A DNA stretch of 64,000 nucleotides, from assembly GCF_029989365.1 (NCBI RefSeq), contig NZ_JAPRAQ010000019.1, positions 1 through 64,000 on the forward strand. Reading direction: 5' to 3'. The notes beneath the pieces are model-generated. The model saw nothing but the letters and a program-made list of their open reading frames with translations, was not told the origin of the DNA and made no database searches. Every line of letters begins with the position of its first letter. Position 1 is the stretch's first letter. Source of the DNA: Bradyrhizobium sp. Arg816. GTDB taxonomy: Bacteria; Pseudomonadota; Alphaproteobacteria; Rhizobiales; Xanthobacteraceae. Of this stretch, positions 17,217 to 25,203 are shown one piece after another. The translations under genes and the position numbers were made by a program.

Positions 17217-18631
17217 CTGTGGCTCCCAAGCGCGAAGCCTACGACGTCGTGGTGATCGGGGCCGGGCCCGCCGGCCTCGCGGCCGCTGCGACGTCCGCCG
17301 AAGCCGGCCTGTCGACGCTGTTGCTCGACGAGAACATCGGCCCGGGCGGCCAGGTGTTTCGTGCCATCTCGTCCACGCCCGTGACCGACCGCAACCAGCT
17401 TGGCGCCGACTATTGGGTCGGTGCCGACCTCGTTCAGTCGCTCCGCGCGAGCCGCGCCGAGATTATCCATCGCGCCACCGTCTGGAGCCTCGACCGCAAT
17501 CTCGAGATCGCCGTCTCGATCGGCGGTGCGTCCGCTTTCCTCAAGGCGCAGCGCGTGATCCTCGCGACCGGCGCGCTGGAGCGGCCGTTCCCGATTCCCG
17601 GCTGGACCTTGCCTGGCGTGATGACCGCGGGCGCGGCGCAGACGATGCTGAAATCATCGGCTCTGGTGCCTGACGGACGCACGGTGATCGCGGGGCAGGG
17701 GCCTCTGCTCTGGCTGCTCGCCGCGCAGATCTTGCGGCTCGGCGGCCGCATCGACCGCATCCTCGACACCACCGAGCGCGGCAACTACTTCGCAGCACTC
17801 CCGCATGCCTTCGCCTTCCTGACCTCGCCCTATTTCACCAAGGGCCTGTCAATGATGCGCGAGGTGAAGGCCAAAGTGCAGGTCGTCTCCGGCGTCACCG
17901 AGCTCTCAGCATCCGGTGATGGCCAGCTTGCGAACGTGAGCTATGTCGCGGGCGGCAAGCGTGAGACGATTCCGGCGGACCTGTTGCTGCTGCATCAGGG
18001 CGTCGTGCCCAACGTCAATCTGGCGATGGCCGCCGGTATCGAGCATCGCTGGGACGATCTGCAACTGTGCTGGTCGCCAGTGCTGGACGCGAGCGGCAAT
18101 TCATCGGTCGCTGGCATCGCCATCGCTGGTGACGGGGCCGGCATCGGTGGTGCCAATGCCGCTGTGGTCCGTGGCCGCATCGCGGCGCGCGCGGCGGTGG
18201 AGGCATTGGCGCCTGCGGTTGCGACAAAACTTGCGCCGATGGCGACCCTCCGCGCCGATCTCGCCAAGGCCGAGCGCGGCCGCGTCTTCCTCGACACGCT
18301 GTTCCGCCCCGCGCCGCAGTTCCGCATCCCCACGGGCGACACCATCGTCTGCCGCTGCGAGGAGGTCACCGCGAAGGACGTTCTCGATGCCGTCGCCATC
18401 GGCGCGACCGGCCCGAACCAGCTCAAGGCCTATCGCCGCACCGGCATGGGGCCGTGCCAGGGCCGGCTCTGCGGCCTTACCGTGACCGAGCTGATGGCGC
18501 AGGCGCGGGGCAAGACGGCACAGGAGATCGGCTATTACCGGCTGCGCGCACCGGTCAAGCCGATCACGCTCGCCGAGCTCGCCGCCGTTCCGAAGAGCGA
18601 GGCCGACGTCAAGGCGGTGGTGCGCGGATGA
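17213..18631 (+). CDS. FAD/NAD(P)-binding oxidoreductase with BFD-type [2Fe-2S] domain, HcnB/OoxA-like
   Basis: A 472-aa flavoprotein. The first FAD motif is VVIGAGPAGLAAAATSAEAG (about 12-31), then a pyridine-nucleotide-disulfide-like fold with ALERPFPIPGWTLPGV. The C-terminal region from about residue 375 has CRCEEVTAKDVLDAV and later GPCQGRLCG, a BFD-like four-Cys [2Fe-2S] site. This domain order is that of HcnB and opine oxidase subunit A. It overlaps the [2Fe-2S] protein gene upstream and the next oxidase gene downstream by 4 nt each, so stoichiometric expression is expected. Confidence 0.9.
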   Translation: MTVAPKREAYDVVVIGAGPAGLAAAATSAEAGLSTLLLDENIGPGGQVFRAISSTPVTDRNQLGADYWVGADLVQSLRASRAEIIHRATVWSLDRNLEIAVSIGGASAFLKAQRVILATGALERPFPIPGWTLPGVMTAGAAQTMLKSSALVPDGRTVIAGQGPLLWLLAAQILRLGGRIDRILDTTERGNYFAALPHAFAFLTSPYFTKGLSMMREVKAKVQVVSGVTELSASGDGQLANVSYVAGGKRETIPADLLLLHQGVVPNVNLAMAAGIEHRWDDLQLCWSPVLDASGNSSVAGIAIAGDGAGIGGANAAVVRGRIAARAAVEALAPAVATKLAPMATLRADLAKAERGRVFLDTLFRPAPQFRIPTGDTIVCRCEEVTAKDVLDAVAIGATGPNQLKAYRRTGMGPCQGRLCGLTVTELMAQARGKTAQEIGYYRLRAPVKPITLAELAAVPKSEADVKAVVRG

Positions 18632-19749
18632 GCCAAAACGTGGATGCGATCGTCGTCGGCGGCGGCATCCACGGATGCTCGACCGCGCTGCATCTGTGCC
18701 TCGCCGGCATGAAGCCGGTGCTGATCGAGAAAGACTACGCCGGCCGCCATGCTTCCGGCGTCAATGCCGGCGGCGTCCGCCAGCTCGCGCGGCACGTGCC
18801 CGAAATCCCGCTCTCGATCCGCTCGATGGGGATCTGGGAGAAGATCACCGATCTCCTCGACGACGATTGCAGCTTCGAGAGTTACGGTCAGGTTCTCGTC
18901 GCGGAAAACGAGGAGGAGCTCGCCGTCTGCCGCGCGCGCGTCGCTGAGCTGAACGCGCTCGGCTTCACCCATGAGGAGCTGATCGACGCGACTGAATTGC
19001 GGCGGCTGGTGCCGGCGGTGGCTGAGACATGTCCGGGCGGCGTGGTGTCGCGTCGCGATGGTGCCGCCAATCCGGCACAGACGACGACGGCATTCCGGCG
19101 CAAGGCCGAGCAGCTCGGCGCGACCGTGCGCGAGGGCGTGGCGGCCGGCAACATCCGTCAGAGCGGCGGCCTCTGGCACGTCGATGTCGGCACTGAAACC
19201 TTTGCCGCGCCGGTGCTCGTCAATGCCGCCGGCGCCTGGGCCGGAAACATCGCCGCAGCGCTGGGCGAGCCCGTTCCGGTCGAGACCGTGGCGCCGATGC
19301 TGATGATCACCTCGCGCGTGCCGCACTTCATCGACCCCGTCGTGATCCTGCGCGGGCGCAAACTGTCCTTCAAGCAATTCTCCAACGGCACCGTGCTGAT
19401 CGGCGGCGGCCATCTGGCGACGCCCTATCAGGATCGCAACGAGACCGTGCTGGACTGGAAGAGCCTCGCGATCAGCGCGCGCACCGTGTTCGAGCTGTTC
19501 CCGGTGATGCGCAGCGCGACGATCGTCCGCGCCTGGGCCGGCATCGAGGCGAAGATGAAGGACGACATCCCCGTGTTCGGACCGAGCAGCCGCCACAAGG
19601 GTCTCTATCACCAGTTCGGGTTCTCGCTGCACGGCTTCCAGCTCGGCCCCGGCGCCGGCGCCGTGATGGCCGAGCTGATCGTCAACGGCGGCACCCAGAC
19701 CCGCGTAGGCGATCTCGGCATCGACCGTTTCCATCCTTCCACGCTCTAA
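18628..19749 (+). CDS. Second FAD-dependent oxidoreductase, DadA-like
   Basis: A 373-aa D-amino-acid-oxidase-family flavoprotein with VDAIVVGGGIHGCSTALHL at its N-terminus and the family hallmark GFSLHGFQLGPGAGAVMAELI near the C-terminus. It is a second DAO-type protein in the same operon and overlaps the HcnB-like gene by 4 nt. It may replace the first as the catalytic subunit for another substrate, or catalyse a following step. It sits 12 bp before a RidA-family gene, consistent with an imine-forming reaction. Confidence 0.88.
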   Translation: MSQNVDAIVVGGGIHGCSTALHLCLAGMKPVLIEKDYAGRHASGVNAGGVRQLARHVPEIPLSIRSMGIWEKITDLLDDDCSFESYGQVLVAENEEELAVCRARVAELNALGFTHEELIDATELRRLVPAVAETCPGGVVSRRDGAANPAQTTTAFRRKAEQLGATVREGVAAGNIRQSGGLWHVDVGTETFAAPVLVNAAGAWAGNIAAALGEPVPVETVAPMLMITSRVPHFIDPVVILRGRKLSFKQFSNGTVLIGGGHLATPYQDRNETVLDWKSLAISARTVFELFPVMRSATIVRAWAGIEAKMKDDIPVFGPSSRHKGLYHQFGFSLHGFQLGPGAGAVMAELIVNGGTQTRVGDLGIDRFHPSTL

Positions 19750-19761
19750 GAAGAGGACATC

Positions 19762-20109
19762 ATGAGCATCACCCGCAGCATCCGCACGCCCATCATGCAC
19801 CGCGCCGTCGAGGCCAACGGCTTCGTCTTCATCGGTGGCACCATCGCCGACGACACCTCGGTCTCGATGGGCGAGCAGACCCGCAACATCCTCGGCAAGA
19901 TCGCCGGCTATCTGAAGGAAGCAGGCACCGACAAGTCGCGAATCGTCAGCACCTCGATCTTCGTCACGGATCTTTCCAAGAAGAAGGAGATGGACGCGGT
20001 CTGGACCGAGTTCTTCGGTGACAATTTGCCGACGCGCGCCACCGTCGGCGTCGCCGATCTCGGCGGCGGTGCACTGATCGAGGTGGTGGTGACCGCACTC
20101 AAGGGCTGA
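19762..20109 (+). CDS. RidA-family reactive imine/enamine deaminase
   Basis: A 115-aa YjgF/YER057c/UK114 protein. The catalytic-type arginine is Arg92 in LPTRATVGV, and Glu107 sits in the closing strand ALIEVVVTA, so it has the residues of active RidA enzymes. These proteins hydrolyse the 2-imino acids that amino acid oxidases release. Its place directly behind two DAO-type flavoproteins supports that role here. RBS AGAGGA precedes the ATG. Confidence 0.92.
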   Translation: MSITRSIRTPIMHRAVEANGFVFIGGTIADDTSVSMGEQTRNILGKIAGYLKEAGTDKSRIVSTSIFVTDLSKKKEMDAVWTEFFGDNLPTRATVGVADLGGGALIEVVVTALKG

Positions 20110-20182
20110 TTGCGCTCTTCTCACGGGCTCGTGAAGAGAGCCGTCGATCCGAACATGACGAAGATGTAATGGTCTGGATTAG

Positions 20183-20215
20183 CTGCGGCGCTTTGACGCG
20201 CCGCAGTTTCCGTTT
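20183..20215 (+). terminator. Putative terminator after the oxidase/RidA operon
   Basis: A perfect 9-bp stem CTGCGGCGC/GCGCCGCAG (20183-20191 with 20198-20206), a 6-nt loop, then a T-rich tail TTTCCGTTT. It lies 74 bp after the RidA stop and 30 bp before the next gene, so it probably ends the 11965-20109 transcript. Confidence 0.6.
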
Positions 20216-20244
20216 ATCAGTAGGGGACTCGGCTGGAATGCCCA

Positions 20245-20964
20245 ATGTCCTCGCAGAATAATAACAACAAGCTCGCGATCAAATTTCGCTGCCCCGGAGA
20301 ACTCGAAGGCCTGCTGCCGCAGCCGGTGCCGGCGAATCTCGGCGTTCCCGACTGGCTCAGGGCGATGCCGACCACGGCCTTCAGTGCCCTCAATCAGCAG
20401 GATGACGAGACGGTCAAGCGCTGCCCGCCGTTCATCGACGCGATGACATGCGGTTTTCTGATCCCGCTAATCTGCGATATCAGGGTCGAGGATGGCGAGA
20501 TCAGCTGGGACAACGACATCCCGCCCGGCGGTGAGATCGATTTTCCGCGCTCGCCGATCAGCTTTCACGATCAGGGCCAGCTCACCGGCTCGCCGCTGTT
20601 CGAGACCGATCGCTTCGTCATCAAGTTTCACAATCTCTGGACCATCGAGGCGCCGGAAGGCTATTCGCTGTTCTTCACCCATCCGGTCAATCGCTTCGAC
20701 CTGCCGTTCATCACGCTGAGCGGCCTCGTCGATTGCGATCGCTATCGCGACAGCTGGATCCACTTTCCGGCGCATTGGCACAATACGGGCTTTCGCGGCG
20801 TGCTGCCCAAGGGCACACCGATCGCGCAATGCATTCCGGTCAAGCGTGAGGATTGGACGCGGCAGACCTCGGCCTTCACCGAGGATGAAGCGCAGAAGGT
20901 CCACGCCCTGCGCGCCGCGCTGAAGCGCGAGCCGGGTCTGTACCGGCGGAAATTCAGGGCGTAG
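20245..20964 (+). CDS. Hypothetical protein resembling an uncharacterised phage family
   Basis: A 239-aa soluble protein with no signal peptide. The composition is rich in Pro and aromatic residues. Recognisable stretches include LPQPVPANLGVPDWLRAMP, CPPFIDAMTCGFLIPL, FHNLWTIEAPEGYSLFFTHP, and LPKGTPIAQCIPVKRE. From memory this combination resembles a family of unknown function seen in tailed phages of marine cyanobacteria and in scattered bacteria. No catalytic motif can be named. It has its own unit, with a terminator-like hairpin before it, and converges with the TPR gene, overlapping it by 11 nt. Confidence 0.8.
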   Translation: MSSQNNNNKLAIKFRCPGELEGLLPQPVPANLGVPDWLRAMPTTAFSALNQQDDETVKRCPPFIDAMTCGFLIPLICDIRVEDGEISWDNDIPPGGEIDFPRSPISFHDQGQLTGSPLFETDRFVIKFHNLWTIEAPEGYSLFFTHPVNRFDLPFITLSGLVDCDRYRDSWIHFPAHWHNTGFRGVLPKGTPIAQCIPVKREDWTRQTSAFTEDEAQKVHALRAALKREPGLYRRKFRA

Positions 20965-21823
20965 CCCGCTCGGGCCTGGCTCCCAGGAATTTCGCCGCGG
21001 CGCTCGGGCGGAAGAAGAAGCGGCCGTGCGACGAGGCGGCGAGTGTGAGGGCGGCGCGGCTGAGCATCTGCGGCCGTCCGCCATACACGGACCGCAGCGC
21101 CGCCTCGCCGCCATCGCGTTCGCCCATCTCCATCAGGCAGATCGCGAGATTGGCGCGGGAGAGAGCGTCGTCCGGGCGAAGCCCGAGCGCGTGACGGTAG
21201 GTGTCGGCGGCCTCCGCATAGGCGCCGTCGAGAAGCTCGGCCCAGGCAAGTTCGGTCAGGATATCGGTGCGTCCCGGCCCGATCGCGCGCGCCGCGGTCA
21301 GCACGGTACGCGCTTTGGCGCGATTGTTATTCCGGACATGCATGCGGCCAAGGTCGAGTTGCAGATCGACGCTGGCCGGGGCGAGCGCGAGGGCTTGCTC
21401 GATCATCCCGACCGCCTCGCCAACCTCGCCGGCGTTCGCAAGCTGGCCCGCAAGCTCCTGGAACGCGGGCAGATAGGGCGGACGGCGCGCTGCGGTTCGC
21501 CGCAGTTGCGCCAGTCCATCGCTTCTGCGCCGCGCGGCACACAGCACATGGCCGAGCAGCGTCTCGATTTCGGGATCGCTATTGCGCTTCGCGGCTTTCT
21601 CCAGCGGCGCAATCGCCTCCTCCGCACGCTCCTGGCCGAGCAGGGCATGGGCGAGGATCAGCACGGCATTCCGGTCGGTGCGATTTGATTTCAGGGCTTC
21701 GGTCGCAAGCTGCCTTGCAATGTCGAACTGCTTTGCACGTAGCGCCAGAAAGGCTTGCTGAAGCAGTTGGGCGAGGGGGCTATTCGGCTTGCCGCTCAAG
21801 AGATGGCCTCTTGGTTGAGACAC
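20954..21823 (-). CDS. Tetratricopeptide-repeat protein
   Basis: A 289-aa protein beginning at a GTG. It contains several TPR units, seen in the repeated A-x-x-x-x-A-L/A patterns such as ARQLATEALKSNRTDRNAV, AVGMIEQALALAPASVDLQ and AADTYRHALGLRPDDALSR. These form helical pairs for protein contacts. No signal peptide, enzymatic domain or membrane segment is visible. It overlaps the hypothetical gene on the other strand by 11 nt. The partner and function are unknown. Confidence 0.82.
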   Translation of the reverse strand: MSQPRGHLLSGKPNSPLAQLLQQAFLALRAKQFDIARQLATEALKSNRTDRNAVLILAHALLGQERAEEAIAPLEKAAKRNSDPEIETLLGHVLCAARRRSDGLAQLRRTAARRPPYLPAFQELAGQLANAGEVGEAVGMIEQALALAPASVDLQLDLGRMHVRNNNRAKARTVLTAARAIGPGRTDILTELAWAELLDGAYAEAADTYRHALGLRPDDALSRANLAICLMEMGERDGGEAALRSVYGGRPQMLSRAALTLAASSHGRFFFRPSAAAKFLGARPERATP

Positions 21824-21977
21824 GTTGTTTTTTGCCCCTTACCGCATGCCCCATGCAGCGTCCATCAACAGCTTCGTGATGCTTTGCTGATTGGCCCGGA
21901 CGCGTTGCACGGAATGCGCCTTGATCTCGGCGCCCGGCGGGATTATCAGCGAGACATCAATCAGGAGTTTCGCATCC

Positions 21978-22076
21978 ATGGATTTCACCCCGACCGCAAC
22001 GCCCATCCGCCTTGCTCACGGGGAATTCCATGCCTGCATCGATCATTCTGTCGAACCTCTCGCTGTCCACGCCTGA
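21978..22076 (+). CDS. Possible 32-aa leader ORF overlapping the ABC-F start
   Basis: An ATG at 21978, 10 nt after AGGAG (21963-21967), opens a 32-codon frame (MDFTPTATPIRLAHGEFHAC then 12 more residues). It ends at 22076, 46 nt inside the ABC-F gene in another frame. ABC-F antibiotic-resistance genes are often controlled by translated leaders, so this may be regulatory. The RBS may equally be fortuitous; coding potential is weak. Confidence 0.3.
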   Translation: MDFTPTATPIRLAHGEFHACIDHSVEPLAVHA

Positions 22077-23625
22077 CGGCCGTCCTCTCCTTTCCGACCT
22101 CAACCTGACATTTGGTGCCGAACGGGCTGGTCTCGTCGGCCGCAACGGCGTCGGCAAGACAACGCTGCTTGCTGCGATCACCGGAGAGCACATTCCCCAA
22201 GCGGGACGCGTTCTCGTGAGCGGAACCGTGGGAATGCTCCGCCAGGACGTCCAGCTTCCTGCGGGCGCCGCGGTGATCGATCTGTTCGGCGCGCGCGCAG
22301 CGCTGGAGCTGCTTCGCCGTGCCGAGCGGGGCGATGCATTCGCCGACGAAGTCACCGACGTCGACTGGACGCTTGAAGCGCGGCTTGCGTCCGCGCTCGC
22401 GCGTGTCGGGTTCGATCCTGATACCGACACGGAGCTGGATCGTTTGTCGGGCGGGCAGATCACGCGGATCCGTCTGGCCGCGCCGGTCTTCGCCGAGCCG
22501 GACTTCCTGCTGCTCGATGAGCCCACCAACAATCTCGATCGGGATGGACGTAAGTCAGTGGTCGACCTGCTCGCAGGCTGGCGGGGCGGGGCGATCGTCG
22601 TCAGTCACGACCGCGACCTGCTCGAGACCATGGACGCCATCGTCGAGATGACATCGCTGGGGGCAAGACGGTACGGCGGCAATTGGAGCAGTTACCGCGA
22701 GCAGAAGGCCATCGAGCTCGCTGCCGTCAGGCACGACCTTGCGCATGCCGAAAGGCGCCTCTCCGAGATTGACGGCAAGGCGCAGGAGGCAGCCGAACGG
22801 AAGGCGCGCAAGGACAGCGGCGGCAGGAAGAAGCGCGCCAAGGGCGACATGCCGCGCATTCTCGCCGGTGCACGCAAGGACCGCAGCGAGGACAGCGGCG
22901 GAAAGACCGCGCAAATCGCCGAGCGGCGGCGCGCGGAGGCGATCGATGCCGTCGCCGCGGCACGCCGGCGCGTCGAGATTCGTCAGCCGCTGTCGGTGAA
23001 GCTGCCCCCGACCGGCCTGCCGGCGGGCAGGGAGGTGGTTTGGCTCGATCGCGTCAGCGCCGGCTATCAGCCGGAGCAGCCGGTCTTGCGCGATCTCTCG
23101 CTCACCATCGTTGGTCCGGAACGCGTTGCGGTCGTCGGGCCGAACGGTTCAGGCAAGACAACGTTGCTCAAGCTCGTCGCAGGCGAGATCCGCCCTGTCT
23201 CGGGCGCCGTGCGGGTCAGGCCGGATTTCGCGCTGTTCGACCAGCAGGTCGGCCTGCTCGATCCCGCGATCTCCATCCTGGACAATTTCGGGCGTCTCAA
23301 TCCGAAAGCGGGCGCGAACGAGTGCCATGCGGCCCTGGCCCGGTTCGCGTTTCGCGCTGCTGCCGCCTCGCAGATCGTGGGGAGCCTGAGCGGCGGACAG
23401 CTGTTTCGTGCGGGCCTCGCCTGCGTTCTGGGCGGGGCGACACCGCCGTCCCTGCTCATCCTGGACGAGCCGACCAATCATCTCGACATCGACTCCATCG
23501 AAGCCGTCGAGGCAGGCTTGAGGGCCTATGACGGCGCGCTGCTCGTGGTCAGTCACGACGAGGCGTTCCTGCAGGAGATCGATATCACGCGCAGGGTCGT
23601 GCTGGTCGCCAGCTCGGCTCTCTAA
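22030..23625 (+). CDS. ABC-F family ATPase
   Basis: A 531-aa cytoplasmic protein with two ABC domains and no membrane segment. Domain 1 has GRNGVGKTT, LSGGQ and LLLDEPTNNLD; domain 2 has GPNGSGKTT, LSGGQ and LILDEPTNHLD. The two are joined by a Lys/Arg-rich linker (about residues 240-320, with ERKARKDSGGRKKRAKG) as in ribosome-acting ABC-F proteins. The start MPASIILSNLSLSTPDG was preferred over an in-frame ATG 18 nt upstream because it begins at the usual first strand. It is likely a ribosome-associated translation factor or a resistance protein; sequence alone does not separate these. Confidence 0.9.
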   Translation: MPASIILSNLSLSTPDGRPLLSDLNLTFGAERAGLVGRNGVGKTTLLAAITGEHIPQAGRVLVSGTVGMLRQDVQLPAGAAVIDLFGARAALELLRRAERGDAFADEVTDVDWTLEARLASALARVGFDPDTDTELDRLSGGQITRIRLAAPVFAEPDFLLLDEPTNNLDRDGRKSVVDLLAGWRGGAIVVSHDRDLLETMDAIVEMTSLGARRYGGNWSSYREQKAIELAAVRHDLAHAERRLSEIDGKAQEAAERKARKDSGGRKKRAKGDMPRILAGARKDRSEDSGGKTAQIAERRRAEAIDAVAAARRRVEIRQPLSVKLPPTGLPAGREVVWLDRVSAGYQPEQPVLRDLSLTIVGPERVAVVGPNGSGKTTLLKLVAGEIRPVSGAVRVRPDFALFDQQVGLLDPAISILDNFGRLNPKAGANECHAALARFAFRAAAASQIVGSLSGGQLFRAGLACVLGGATPPSLLILDEPTNHLDIDSIEAVEAGLRAYDGALLVVSHDEAFLQEIDITRRVVLVASSAL

Positions 23626-23639
23626 GCCTCATTGGTCGA

Positions 23640-23668
23640 CAACAAAAACCCGACGCCCTGCGCGTCGC
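23640..23668 (-). terminator. Terminator of dctA (minus strand)
   Basis: Read on the minus strand there is a 6-bp stem CGACGC/GCGTCG (23661-23666 with 23650-23655), a 5-nt loop, then GGGTTTTTGTT. It lies 23 bp beyond the dctA stop. The convergent ABC-F gene ends at 23625, so it may serve mainly dctA. Confidence 0.7.
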
Positions 23669-23690
23669 ATGGAAAGCTGCCTGGCGCGGC

Positions 23691-25025
23691 CTACGAGGCC
23701 GCGCTGCCGCCCGGTTCCAGCGCCTCGCCCATCTCCAGCGGATGAGCCATGGTCTCGTGCAGCGCCTCGCGATCGAGCTCGCCTTCGGAGATGCTGATGA
23801 CGACGCAGGCGATACCGTTGCCGATCAGGTTGGTCAGCGCGCGGCACTCGCTCATGAACTTGTCGATCCCGACCAGGATCGCGATCGACTGGATCGGGAT
23901 GTCAGGAACGATCGAGAGCGTCGCGGCAAGCGTGATGAACCCGGCGCCGGTCACGCCCGAGGCGCCCTTCGAGGTGATCATGGCGATGCCGAGAATGCCG
24001 AGCTCCTGCCAGATCGTCAAATGGGTGTTGGTCGCCTGCGCCAGGAACAGCGTCGCCAGCGTCATGTAGATGTTGGTGCCGTCGAGGTTGAAGCTGTAGC
24101 CGGTCGGAATGACGAGGCCGACCACCGAGCGCGAGGCGCCGAGATGCTCCATCTTCTGGATCATCTGCGGCAGCACCGTTTCCGACGAGGAGGTGCCGAG
24201 CACGATCAAGAGTTCGTCCTTGATGTAGGCGATGAAGCGCAGGATCGAGAAGCCGGAGAGCCGCGCGATCGAGCCCAGCACGATCAGCACGAACAGGATG
24301 CTGGTGAGATAGAACGTGCCGATCAGGGCGGCGAGGTTGAGCAGCGAGCCGAGGCCGTAGGCGCCGACGGTGAAGGCCATCGCGCCGAACGCGCCGATCG
24401 GCGCCACGCGCACGATGATGCGGATGATGCCGAAGAACATTTTCGCGGCCTTGTCGATCGCCTCCGCGATCGGCTCGCCGGCCTTGCCGAGGAAGGCGAT
24501 GGCGAAGCCCGACAGGATCGAGATCAGCAGCACCTGTAGCAGGTCGCCCCGCGCGATCGCGCCGACATAGCTGTCGGGAATGATCGCCATCAGATGGGCG
24601 ACGATGCCCTCTTCCTTGGCCTTGGTGACGTAGGTCGCGACCGATTTCGGATCGATCGTGGCGGGATCGATGTTGAAGCCGTGGCCCGGCTGGAGAATCT
24701 CGCCGACCAGCAGGCCGATGGCGAGCGCGACGGTCGAGACCGTCTCGAAATAGATCAGCGACTTCAGCCCGACCCGGCCGACGCGCTTGAGGTCGCCCAT
24801 CGAGGAAATGCCGTGCACCACGGTGCAGAAGATCACGGGCGCGATCATCATCTTGATCAGCGCGATGAAGCCGTCGCCGAGCGGCTTCAGCTCCTTGCCG
24901 AGATCGGGATAGAAATAGCCGATGAGCACCCCGAGCGCGATCGCGATCAGCACCTGGATGTAGAGGATCTTGTACCAGGGCTGATGCCGGCGATGGATGG
25001 CTGGCTGGATCGCGACTTGTGTCAT
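23691..25025 (-). CDS. dctA: C4-dicarboxylate transporter DctA (DAACS family)
   Basis: A 444-aa sodium/proton-dicarboxylate symporter, which imports succinate, fumarate and malate across the inner membrane. The length equals that of rhizobial DctA. Family motifs are the serine-rich stretch GTSSSETVLPQMI, the substrate-site segment TGYSFNLDGTNIYMT, and ITSKGASGVTGAGFI. The start was set at MTQVAIQPAIHRRHQPWYK; the longer frame runs through a short tandem repeat and is not family sequence. No dctBD pair lies next to it. In rhizobia this carrier feeds nitrogen-fixing bacteroids. Confidence 0.95.
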   Translation of the reverse strand: MTQVAIQPAIHRRHQPWYKILYIQVLIAIALGVLIGYFYPDLGKELKPLGDGFIALIKMMIAPVIFCTVVHGISSMGDLKRVGRVGLKSLIYFETVSTVALAIGLLVGEILQPGHGFNIDPATIDPKSVATYVTKAKEEGIVAHLMAIIPDSYVGAIARGDLLQVLLISILSGFAIAFLGKAGEPIAEAIDKAAKMFFGIIRIIVRVAPIGAFGAMAFTVGAYGLGSLLNLAALIGTFYLTSILFVLIVLGSIARLSGFSILRFIAYIKDELLIVLGTSSSETVLPQMIQKMEHLGASRSVVGLVIPTGYSFNLDGTNIYMTLATLFLAQATNTHLTIWQELGILGIAMITSKGASGVTGAGFITLAATLSIVPDIPIQSIAILVGIDKFMSECRALTNLIGNGIACVVISISEGELDREALHETMAHPLEMGEALEPGGSAAS

Positions 25026-25047
25026 AGTGTGTGCCCCGGAACGCATT

Positions 25048-25111
25048 GATTTTGATTCTGCAAGATCTGGATTCTGCAAACTTTGAATCTTGCAAGTTTT
25101 GAATCTTGCAT
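25048..25111 (-). repeat. Four tandem 16-bp repeats in the dctA leader
   Basis: Four adjacent 16-bp units, 22 bp upstream of the dctA start codon. On the minus strand they read ATGCAAGATTCAAAAC, TTGCAAGATTCAAAGT, TTGCAGAATCCAGATC and TTGCAGAATCAAAATC, all sharing TGCA-GAATC-like cores. They may be operator copies or mRNA elements affecting translation. A small palindrome CATCATGTGATG lies just beyond at 25118-25129. No sigma-54 -24/-12 promoter was found in the 180-bp space. Confidence 0.75.
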
Positions 25112-25203
25112 GACTCGCATCATGTGATGGTCGCCGCAGAAGCGACAATCACATTTTTGTCGGATCGCACGAAGATCGGTCGCTGCACCGCAACGGGGGG
25201 AAT

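Noticed and set aside
15754..18631. True cyanide-synthase operon hcnABC
   Set aside because: Gene order differs (C, A, B), a second DAO-type gene and RidA are added, and an importer is linked; opine or amine oxidation is more likely.
25048..25203. Sigma-54 promoter for dctA
   Set aside because: No TGGCAC-N5-TTGC-type match was found on the minus strand of the leader.
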